Assembly: GCA_018830925.1 (NCBI GenBank)
Contig: JAHJRK010000566.1
Span: 1 to 33,675 of the forward strand
DNA length: 33,675 bases
From: Pseudomonadota bacterium
Lineage (GTDB): Bacteria; Desulfobacterota; Desulfobacteria; Desulfobacterales; RPRI01
Direction: 5' to 3'
In this document: positions 26,791 to 33,675 of the stretch, in pieces
Position numbering within the stretch: the first letter of the stretch is position 1
Layout: each line of letters begins with the position of its first letter
The notes under the pieces: model-generated
Told to the model about the DNA's origin: nothing
What the model saw: only the letters and a program-made list of their open reading frames with translations
The model's database searches: none
Position numbers and translations under genes: made by a program

Positions 26791-27807
26791 ATGCATAAAA
26801 AACTAATCAATGAATATGTTTGTCCGTACACAAAAAAATGCATGACATTAGAAGCCGGAGTTTATGAGGGAGATAAACTACGAGAGGGCCGGTTTGTGAG
26901 TCCCTCAGGTTTATCTTTTACAGTGAAAGATGGCATACCGGTTTTTCTTGATCCCTCACAGCTTGGCGAGATGGAAAAAAAAACTCAGTCTGAATATGAT
27001 CTGGTAGCAAATGAATTTTATGATAATGCTTTAGAATGGCAATTTGCGAGTCTTTATGAAGATGAAAATAAGGTCAGAGATGGCATGGTTGATCTTCTTA
27101 ACCTTCGCTCTGAATCATATGTGCTTGAAATCGGGTGCGGTACCGGACGTGATTCTTTTCGTATCGGGCGTCGGCTTAGCTTAAATGGGGTTCTTTTCCT
27201 TCAGGACCTCTCACGCAACATGGTGATAAAGACAAAAGAGACTATTGACTCTTATCGAGAAAAAAACGGTTTGGGTTGTGAAACACATTATTTTGTATCC
27301 GATGCCTTACACCTTCCTTTCCCTGATGGTTTTTTTGATGCGGTTTTCCATTTCGGCGGGTTCAATAATTTTTCAGAACCAAAGAAATCTTTAAATGAAT
27401 TCGCCCGCATTACCAAAAAAGGGGGAAAGATCGTCGTCGGTGACGAATCATTACCCCCTTGGCTTGAAGGAACAACTTTTGGTGATATCGTCTGTGTAAA
27501 CAACCCGTTATTCCGTCACAAAGTACCTCTTCACACTATTCCGGAATGTGCCAGGGATGTAGCGGTTCGCTGGATATTGGGCAGTTGTTTTTACGTGATT
27601 GACTTCCGCATAGATCAGGGGTCGCCGCCACTTAATCTCGACCTGCCGCACAAGGGGCGGCGTGGAGGCACTATGCGCACTCGCTACTATGGGCAGCTTG
27701 AAGGTGTTTCTCTGGATGCAAAAAAAATGGCCCAGGAAACAGCAGCCAAACAGGGGGTCAGCCTGCATGACTGGCTTGACCAGGTGATTCGCAGAGCAGC
27801 AGACTAA
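26791..27807 (+). CDS. SAM-dependent methyltransferase with N-terminal Trm112-like segment
   Basis: YVLEIGCGTGRDSFRIGRRL, FDAVFHFGGFNNFSEPKKSLNEFARITKKGGKIVVGDE; N-terminal YVCPYTKKCM...FTVKDGIPVFLD. Confidence 0.86.
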   Translation: MHKKLINEYVCPYTKKCMTLEAGVYEGDKLREGRFVSPSGLSFTVKDGIPVFLDPSQLGEMEKKTQSEYDLVANEFYDNALEWQFASLYEDENKVRDGMVDLLNLRSESYVLEIGCGTGRDSFRIGRRLSLNGVLFLQDLSRNMVIKTKETIDSYREKNGLGCETHYFVSDALHLPFPDGFFDAVFHFGGFNNFSEPKKSLNEFARITKKGGKIVVGDESLPPWLEGTTFGDIVCVNNPLFRHKVPLHTIPECARDVAVRWILGSCFYVIDFRIDQGSPPLNLDLPHKGRRGGTMRTRYYGQLEGVSLDAKKMAQETAAKQGVSLHDWLDQVIRRAAD

Positions 27808-27835
27808 GCTAAAGGTGTTACAGGGGGGTTATTTT

Positions 27836-28519
27836 ATGAGCAAAGTTATACTTTTTGGTTGCGGGCGCGGGGCGGATATCGCCTACCGCTACCTGAAAAA
27901 TGACAGCGAACATCAGGTCTTGGGATTCACGGTTGATGCGGCATACTGCAAAGAGAAGTCATATAAGGGGCTTCCCTTGGTCCCTTTTGAAGAAGTGGAG
28001 AGGCATTTTCCGCCAGATGATTACAAAATGCTAATTCTTCTTGGTTTTCAACAAATGAACCATTTACGCGCAGATAAATACCTGGCCGCAAAAAATAAGG
28101 GCTACTCTTTTATTAACTATATCAGCAGCCGAGCCTATTCCTTAGAGCCTTTGGATATCGGTGAAAACTGCTTTATCCTGGATGGCCAATGCATCAATCT
28201 GGATGTTTCAATTGGTAACAATGTGGTCATGTGGTCTTGCAATCAAATCGGGGATAATACCGTGATTGGCGATCATGTCTGGCTAAGTTCCCATGCGACA
28301 ATAGCAGGTGATGCAAAAATTGAAGACTATTCTTTTTTGGGTGTCAACGTATCAATCTCTAACCATGTGATTATCGCACCGGAGACTTTTATAGGCGCAG
28401 GCGCATTTATTGCTCAGAACACCAAGAAAGGCAGTGTCTATGTGCAGCCGGAGGCAAAATGTTTCGGCAATGACAGTCTGACGTTTATGAAAGTCATGGA
28501 GGCTACGAAAAAATTATGA
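27836..28519 (+). CDS. NeuD-like left-handed beta-helix acyltransferase
   Basis: VILFGCGRGADIAYRYL...VLGFTVDAAYCKEKSYKGLPLVPFEEVE NeuD N-domain; hexapeptide repeats (IGDNTVIGDHVWLSSHATIAGDAKIEDYSFLGVNVSISNHVIIAPETFIGAGA). Confidence 0.88.
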   Translation: MSKVILFGCGRGADIAYRYLKNDSEHQVLGFTVDAAYCKEKSYKGLPLVPFEEVERHFPPDDYKMLILLGFQQMNHLRADKYLAAKNKGYSFINYISSRAYSLEPLDIGENCFILDGQCINLDVSIGNNVVMWSCNQIGDNTVIGDHVWLSSHATIAGDAKIEDYSFLGVNVSISNHVIIAPETFIGAGAFIAQNTKKGSVYVQPEAKCFGNDSLTFMKVMEATKKL

Positions 28520-29415
28520 AGTGGCGCAAGTTAGGTCGCATTTATAAGCCTTCCGGAACATTGGCCTGGGCGCGGACATATGCGGCAAATCCTGTGGCAG
28601 AGCTTGTGGCCGGCGATTTATACCGCATCTACTTCAGCACCAGAAACGACCAGAACCAATCCAGTATCGGCTATATTGTAGTTGATATTAACAACCCGAC
28701 CCTGGTTATCGAAGTCGCTGAAGAACCAGTGCTGATGCCCGGAGAGCTTGGCATGCCAGACGATTCAGGTGCTTCCATTGGCTGCATCTTACCAGTTAGC
28801 GGGAAGCGCTATCTATATTACATGGGATGGAATCTGTCCGTGACAGTCCCATGGCGTAATGCTATTGGACTTGCCATTAGTGAGGAAGGCAAGAAAGGGT
28901 TTCATCGCTATTCGCGGTTTCCCATAATCAACCTCGACGAGACCGACCCTTACACCATCTCATATCCCTGGATAATGATAGAAGACGGCCTTTACCGCAT
29001 GTGGTACGGTTCTAATCTCAAATGGGGCCCGGAAAAGAAGGATATGTTGCACATCATTAAATATGCTGAATCAAAGGACGGAATTATCTGGCAACGTCCG
29101 GATATTATTTGCATAGATTCAAAAGGGCCTGAAGAATACGCAATCTGCAAGCCTTGCGTCCTGAAAGATGGCGATACTTATAGGATGTGGTATTGTCATC
29201 GCGGGCTGACATATCGTATAGGGTATGCTGAATCTATGGACGGGATACATTGGGACCGCCTTGACCATCTTTCCGGCATTGATGTTTCTCAGGATGGATG
29301 GGATTCTGAAATGATAGAGTATCCTTTTGTTTTCGATCACAAAGACAAGCGTTACATGCTTTATGCAGGAAATGGTTTTGGGAAAACAGGTTTTGGTATT
29401 GCCATTCTGGAATGA
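28516..29415 (+). CDS. Five-bladed beta-propeller glycosidase-like protein (GH43/GH130-like)
   Basis: Repeated propeller-blade patterns (DLYRIYFSTRNDQNQSSIGYIVVD, KRYLYYMGWN, LYRMWYGS, TYRMWYCHRG, RYMLYAGNGFGKTGFGIA); no signal peptide. Confidence 0.72.
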   Translation: MKWRKLGRIYKPSGTLAWARTYAANPVAELVAGDLYRIYFSTRNDQNQSSIGYIVVDINNPTLVIEVAEEPVLMPGELGMPDDSGASIGCILPVSGKRYLYYMGWNLSVTVPWRNAIGLAISEEGKKGFHRYSRFPIINLDETDPYTISYPWIMIEDGLYRMWYGSNLKWGPEKKDMLHIIKYAESKDGIIWQRPDIICIDSKGPEEYAICKPCVLKDGDTYRMWYCHRGLTYRIGYAESMDGIHWDRLDHLSGIDVSQDGWDSEMIEYPFVFDHKDKRYMLYAGNGFGKTGFGIAILE

Positions 29416-29440
29416 AATTAGCCCTGTTCAATTTTGTACA

Positions 29441-29866
29441 GTGAAATGGAAATTAATTTTGAAATTGTCTAAAGAGTTCATTCGTTATGTCGTCGTCGGC
29501 GCCGCTATGAACGGTTGCGGATTCTTGCTCTATGCCCTATTCACAACACTTGGCGTAAGCCCTGTTTTGACGATCAGTATCTTCTATCCCATTTACATCG
29601 GATTAGCGTTTTATCTCAATAAAAAATGGTCATTCAACCATAAGGGGCGTATTTCTGCTTCTGCTGTCAGATACCTGATTTCATATATTGGTTGTTATGT
29701 CTTGAATGTCGCCGTGCTCAAATTCTTCAGCGGATATCTCGGCTATCCTCATCTGGTCGTGCAGGCGATCGCCATCCTGGTATTTGCTTTGCTGCTTTTC
29801 TTGGCCCAAAAATACTGGGTTTTCAGAACGCAGGTCATCTCAATTGCACACGTGCAGCACTTATGA
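29441..29866 (+). CDS. GtrA-like membrane protein
   Basis: KEFIRYVVVGAAMNGCGFLLYALFTTLGVSP...LAFYLNKKWSFNHKGR...KYWVFR; GtrA fold. GTG 29441 preferred over the upstream ATG, which overlaps the previous gene. Confidence 0.87.
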   Translation: MKWKLILKLSKEFIRYVVVGAAMNGCGFLLYALFTTLGVSPVLTISIFYPIYIGLAFYLNKKWSFNHKGRISASAVRYLISYIGCYVLNVAVLKFFSGYLGYPHLVVQAIAILVFALLLFLAQKYWVFRTQVISIAHVQHL

Positions 29867-30753
29867 AACTGTGTCTCCATTGCTCCAAAGCATTTGAAAG
29901 CATTAATTGGCATTGTCCGAACTGTGGGTGGCAGCCTGAAAGAAGCGGCACGGTGCCGGTTTTTGCGCCTGAATTGGCGCAAAACAACAGCGGCTTCAAG
30001 GCTTCTTATTTTGGGCCACTTGCGGAACTGGAGGCGAGTCATTTCTGGTTTCGCGCGCGTAATGCCCTGATCATCTGGGCCCTTGGAAAATACGGCGCAA
30101 GAGTCTCTTCATTCATGGAGATCGGATGCGGTACGGGGTTTGTGTTGCAGGGCATCGCTCGCAACTTTCCGAAAATTCATCTTGTCGGCAGCGAGATATA
30201 TCCTGAAGGGTTAGCCTTCGCGGTTGATAGAATCGAGGGTGGGGAATTCATGCAGATGGACGCGAGACAGATCCCATTTGTCGCTGAATTTGACGCCATT
30301 GGGGCGTTCGATTTACTTGAACACGTTGCGGAGGATGAGACGGTGCTAAAGCAAATGCATCAAGCATTGAAGCCTGGCGGCTTGTTGCTGCTCACGGCGC
30401 CGCAACATCGGTGGCTGTGGAGTTCGGTAGACGAATATTCGTGCCATATCCGGCGCTATACCGCACAGGAACTGCATGACAAGGTGGTGCTTGCTGGTTT
30501 CACCATTATGCGAAGTACCTCCTTCGTCATAAGCTTGTTGCCGTTCATGTTGATCTCCAGGCTATTGCAGCGAAACAAGTCCGAGAGCTTCGTCCCACAG
30601 GCAGAATCGCAAATTCATCCGCTATTGAACCGAATCTTTGAGGGATTTTTGCGCTTGGAGCTTTGGTTGATTCGGATGGGTGTTTCATTTCCCTTTGGCG
30701 GTTCGAGGCTGGTGGTAGCCACAAAGATTGAAAAAACTGGTACAAACGATTGA
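29863..30753 (+). CDS. SAM-dependent methyltransferase with N-terminal zinc ribbon
   Basis: MKLCLHCSKAFESINWHCPNCGWQPER; SFMEIGCGTGFVLQGIARNFPKIHLVGSE; DAIGAFDLLEHVAEDETVLKQMHQALKPGGLLLLTAP; ATGA overlap with gtrA. Confidence 0.88.
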   Translation: MKLCLHCSKAFESINWHCPNCGWQPERSGTVPVFAPELAQNNSGFKASYFGPLAELEASHFWFRARNALIIWALGKYGARVSSFMEIGCGTGFVLQGIARNFPKIHLVGSEIYPEGLAFAVDRIEGGEFMQMDARQIPFVAEFDAIGAFDLLEHVAEDETVLKQMHQALKPGGLLLLTAPQHRWLWSSVDEYSCHIRRYTAQELHDKVVLAGFTIMRSTSFVISLLPFMLISRLLQRNKSESFVPQAESQIHPLLNRIFEGFLRLELWLIRMGVSFPFGGSRLVVATKIEKTGTND

Positions 30754-30763
30754 GAGGCTGAGC

Positions 30764-31900
30764 ATGGAGTTTATCCCGTTTAATAAACCCTATATGACCG
30801 GCCGTGAGCTATCGTATATTGCCCAGGCACACGCCAACAGCCATCTTTCCGGGGATGGAAACTTTACCAAGAAGTGTAATATGTGGTTGGAGGCGCTCAC
30901 AGGTGCGCACAAGGCGCTGCTCACCCATTCCTGCACGGCGGCGCTCGAGACGGGGGCGCTTTTGGCGGATATCCAGTCCGGTGACGAAGTCATCATGCCG
31001 TCATACACCTTCGTTTCGACAGCCAATGCCTTTGTGTTGCGAGGTGGTGTCCCGGTATTTGTCGATATCCGTCCGGATACGCTCAACATTGATGAGACGC
31101 TGATCGAGAAGGCCATAACGTCTCGCACCAAAGCCATCGTACCAGTTCATTACGCCGGTGTGGCTTGTGAAATGGATGTCATCATGGACATCGCAAAGCG
31201 TCATAACCTGCTTGTAATTGAAGATGCAGCGCAGGGCATCATGTCCACCTATAAAGGGCGGCCGTTGGGTTCGATTGGGCATCTTGGCGCTTATTCATTC
31301 CATGAGACCAAGAACATCATCGCGGGCGAGGGCGGCGCTCTGCTGGTCAACGACGAACACTTTGCCGAACGCGCAGAGATCATCCGGGAGAAGGGTACGA
31401 ATCGAAGCCAGCTTTTTCGCGGACAGGTTGATAAATACACGTGGGTCGATATAGGTTCTTCGTACTTGCCCGGTGAAATCACAGCAGCTTTTCTTTGGGC
31501 GCAGATGGAAGTAGCCGAGGCCATCACAGAAAAGCGACTGGCAATCTGGAAGCATTACCATGAAGTGTTGGCCCCTTTGGAGACTGCCGGTGTGCTGCGC
31601 CGGCCCATCATTCCTGAAGACTGCCGACATAACGCGCACATGTATTATATCCTGCTGCAATCTTTGGAGAAGCGCAACGAGTTGATTGACCGTTTACAGG
31701 AGCAGGGCGTGAATACGGTTTTTCACTATGTGCCGTTGCACAGCTCATTAGCTGGAATGCGATATGGTCGGGTGTGTGGGACGATGATAAATACTATATC
31801 GGTATCTGATTGTCTGCTACGGTTGCCATTGTGGGTGGGAATGGGTGAGATGCATATAGACCAAACAGCCGGTGCCATAAAGCGGACGATCTGCCCATAG
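30764..31900 (+). CDS. wecE: DegT/DnrJ/EryC1 aminotransferase, WecE/RffA-like (dTDP-4-amino-4,6-dideoxyhexose transaminase)
   Basis: IPFNKPYMTGRELSYIAQAHANSHLSGDGNFTKKC, LTHSCTAALETGALL, VIEDAAQGIMSTYKGRPLGSIGHLGAYSFHETKNIIAGEGGAL (PLP-Lys). Confidence 0.9.
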   Translation: MEFIPFNKPYMTGRELSYIAQAHANSHLSGDGNFTKKCNMWLEALTGAHKALLTHSCTAALETGALLADIQSGDEVIMPSYTFVSTANAFVLRGGVPVFVDIRPDTLNIDETLIEKAITSRTKAIVPVHYAGVACEMDVIMDIAKRHNLLVIEDAAQGIMSTYKGRPLGSIGHLGAYSFHETKNIIAGEGGALLVNDEHFAERAEIIREKGTNRSQLFRGQVDKYTWVDIGSSYLPGEITAAFLWAQMEVAEAITEKRLAIWKHYHEVLAPLETAGVLRRPIIPEDCRHNAHMYYILLQSLEKRNELIDRLQEQGVNTVFHYVPLHSSLAGMRYGRVCGTMINTISVSDCLLRLPLWVGMGEMHIDQTAGAIKRTICP

Positions 31901-31943
31901 ATTGGGGATTATTTATGTGAGTTGTAGATTCGGAGGGTAGATT

Positions 31944-32099
31944 ATGAATAAGGGGATAGTACCCATTTCAGGAGCTATAGATGCTCTTACGGTCAGGGAT
32001 GATGGATTAAGGGTAATAAACCTCCCCGTAGCAAGCTTCGGGGTATCCAAGACAGCAAGAAATAAAGCAAGCTTCGGGGAATTTACCCTGAGAGATTAA
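31944..32099 (+). CDS. Possible 51-aa small ORF spanning a palindromic repeat
   Basis: GGAGG RBS 7 nt before ATG; MNKGIVPISGAIDALTVRDDGLRVINLPVASFGVSKTARNKASFGEFTLRD*; below the cutoff of the provided track. Confidence 0.35.
   Translation: MNKGIVPISGAIDALTVRDDGLRVINLPVASFGVSKTARNKASFGEFTLRD
32024..32079 (+). repeat. Two 14-nt direct copies of AGCAAGCTTCGGGG, one forming a CCCCG/CGGGG hairpin
   Basis: AGCAAGCTTCGGGG at 32030-32043 and 32066-32079; CCCCG 32024-32028 pairs with CGGGG 32039-32043. Confidence 0.75.
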
Positions 32100-32122
32100 A
32101 CGATGGAAAGCAGAGGTAACCC

Positions 32123-33448
32123 ATGAGACAACAAATAGCGGCCTTGTTTGCATACTGTAAAAAACCAGGAGTTTTCAATGCGAATATTATATTTATTTCT
32201 ACTAGTATTTTAATTTTTATTGCGCTTAACTTAACTGTCCACTCGAATACTATTGCAGAAGTGGAAAAAGCGCATAGCTTTCTTCCAATGATGCAAAACT
32301 TTATAGAAACCTGGATTCGAGAGGGATATCTTAAGCATGGCGGTCTTTATTATAATGGTTATGATATATCAAGAACATGGCATCCTGAGCCTTATTATTA
32401 CAACGCAGGTGTCACTCTGCTGGCTCCATATTTACTACAAAAAATAAATTATATTGTTACTGGGCATTCTAATATTTTTTTGTTGGCTTTATCTAATCAA
32501 ATTATTGTAATGATCGGCGCTATTTTTCTATCTTTATTGAGTTGGAGGATGGCTGAAAAATCCAATCCAGACAATTATAATGGAAATATTGCAATAGCCC
32601 TGTCATGTCTTATTGTTTTTCAGACGTTTCCCCAAAACATTTTTTTTTATTGGTTTCCATCTCCGCAAAGTTTATTTTTGATATTTTTCTTACCTTTTTT
32701 GTTTTTCATGGATTACTTTTTAAGTAAACAATTCATTCGCTCCAAAAAAAGTGTTGTTTTTTTATTCGCTTTAATTTTTTTAATGATGCTTTCTGAACGT
32801 GTTGCAGCAACATTATCGATAGCCTCCTTGCTAATTGCTATGCATTTTATGGATACAGAATCTGTAAAAAAGAAAATGATTATTTTGACATCAATTTTAG
32901 CCGGATCTCTGGTTGTTATATTAGGTCTATGTCAAAGTGTATTAGCTAAACGCTATCATCCGGGTGTTGAAATATTAGGTTCTGGCGCGGTCGTTAGAAC
33001 AGGATTCGATGGCTCGACGCTTCACTATAACACGCATTGGGATCTTTTATTTAGCCGACATCCGTCTATGAAATACCCCACACTTGGTAGTCTTGGCGAT
33101 TTCCTATCTTGGAAAGCTTTGTTTATTGTAGGAGTTGTTGCTGTCATTTTTATTTTATATCAACAATTTAAAAAACCCAATAGCATCTTTCCAATATTGT
33201 TCAGTTTTTTTGGGACTTACCTCCTTTATGCCTTTATATTCTCAAACGCTGTTGTTCTCCATACAGATCTCTATGATGTATTTATTTTTACACCAATTGC
33301 TTTGTCGGTTTTTGGGATCGTGCCAATTTATGTATTTCGGTATTTCAAAAATAATGTTTGGACCTGTGTGAGTTTTCTCATGGCAATATGTTATACAGCT
33401 GTTCAAATAAGGAGCTACGCAACTACGATACCGCTCCCCCCAGCTTAG
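32123..33448 (+). CDS. Polytopic membrane protein, GT-C-like, possibly 3'-truncated
   Basis: Multiple TM helices; long first periplasmic loop with acidic/aromatic residues (HSFLPMMQNFIETWIREGYLKHGGLYYNGYDISRTWHPEPYYYNAG) as in GT-C enzymes. Confidence 0.6.
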   Translation: MRQQIAALFAYCKKPGVFNANIIFISTSILIFIALNLTVHSNTIAEVEKAHSFLPMMQNFIETWIREGYLKHGGLYYNGYDISRTWHPEPYYYNAGVTLLAPYLLQKINYIVTGHSNIFLLALSNQIIVMIGAIFLSLLSWRMAEKSNPDNYNGNIAIALSCLIVFQTFPQNIFFYWFPSPQSLFLIFFLPFLFFMDYFLSKQFIRSKKSVVFLFALIFLMMLSERVAATLSIASLLIAMHFMDTESVKKKMIILTSILAGSLVVILGLCQSVLAKRYHPGVEILGSGAVVRTGFDGSTLHYNTHWDLLFSRHPSMKYPTLGSLGDFLSWKALFIVGVVAVIFILYQQFKKPNSIFPILFSFFGTYLLYAFIFSNAVVLHTDLYDVFIFTPIALSVFGIVPIYVFRYFKNNVWTCVSFLMAICYTAVQIRSYATTIPLPPA

Positions 33449-33474
33449 AAATTATTCATGCAGTGTGTCCCCCT

Positions 33475-33543
33475 GTGAAAGACTTGCTGGAGGGTTAGGC
33501 CAGAGGATTAGCTAACAGCGAATGCTTGTTTGCCTTAGTTTTG
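33475..33543 (+). pseudogene. 3' relic of an asnB paralog
   Basis: Ungapped 69-nt match to 20755-20823, differences mainly at third codon positions: VKDLLEG*ARGLANSECLFALVL vs [23 protein letters not shown]. Confidence 0.85.
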
Positions 33544-33675
33544 ATCTAAACCCTCCACCTCTGGTGGAGGACCCGGAGAGGTTCTACCGATCCGGCGTAA
33601 AATGATATAGGCTCACCCTCCGGGAAAGTCTCGAAAGAGCAAATCGGAGGATGAACCTATGCATGATTGGGAGAG
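33544..33675 (+). mobile_element. Left end of an IS200/IS605-family (IS200-like) element, truncated by the window edge
   Basis: Perfect hairpin CCTCCACC-TCT-GGTGGAGG at 33552-33570 followed by RBS GGAGG and an ORF starting MHDWE, the usual opening of IS200-type Y1 transposases. Confidence 0.7.
33659..33675 (+). CDS. tnpA: Partial IS200-like transposase start (MHDWE...)
   Basis: ATG CAT GAT TGG GAG preceded by GGAGG; runs off the window. Confidence 0.6.

Noticed and set aside
1-33675. CRISPR array, tRNA or rRNA genes
   Set aside because: No regularly spaced repeat-spacer pattern, no cloverleaf or CCA-type tRNA signal and no rRNA-like sequence recognised.

Overview
33.7 kb accessory polysaccharide (O-antigen/EPS-like) locus. 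All supported genes are on the + strand, mostly with overlapping or near-overlapping starts and stops. The left flank carries a putative three-component sensor: a PF04392-like substrate-binding protein, a NarL-type histidine kinase with a CHASE3-like sensor, and a LuxR/FixJ response regulator. Next come a truncated methyltransferase, Wzz, Wzx and a long run of glycan genes: Wzy-like and other polytopic membrane proteins, two GT11 fucosyltransferase paralogs, a CgeB-like and two GT2 glycosyltransferases, about nine methyltransferase-type proteins, AsnB, a WbqC + ACP + SDR + adenylation-enzyme module, a formyltransferase, a NeuD-like acyltransferase, a beta-propeller glycosidase-like protein, GtrA, a WecE-like aminotransferase and a GT-C-like membrane protein. 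The right edge holds an asnB 3' relic abutting the left end of an IS200-like element. The most interesting signals are: (1) the ACP/adenylation/WbqC module next to amino-sugar genes, suggesting carrier-protein-dependent N-aminoacylation of a sugar; (2) five same-orientation copies of a ~28-49 bp motif ending in GCAAAGGTCTC within the first 5.5 kb; (3) a Gac-box-like palindrome just after the response regulator; (4) homopolymer tracts at gene starts; (5) several gene relics. All assignments come from reading the sequence and family knowledge; no database searches were run.
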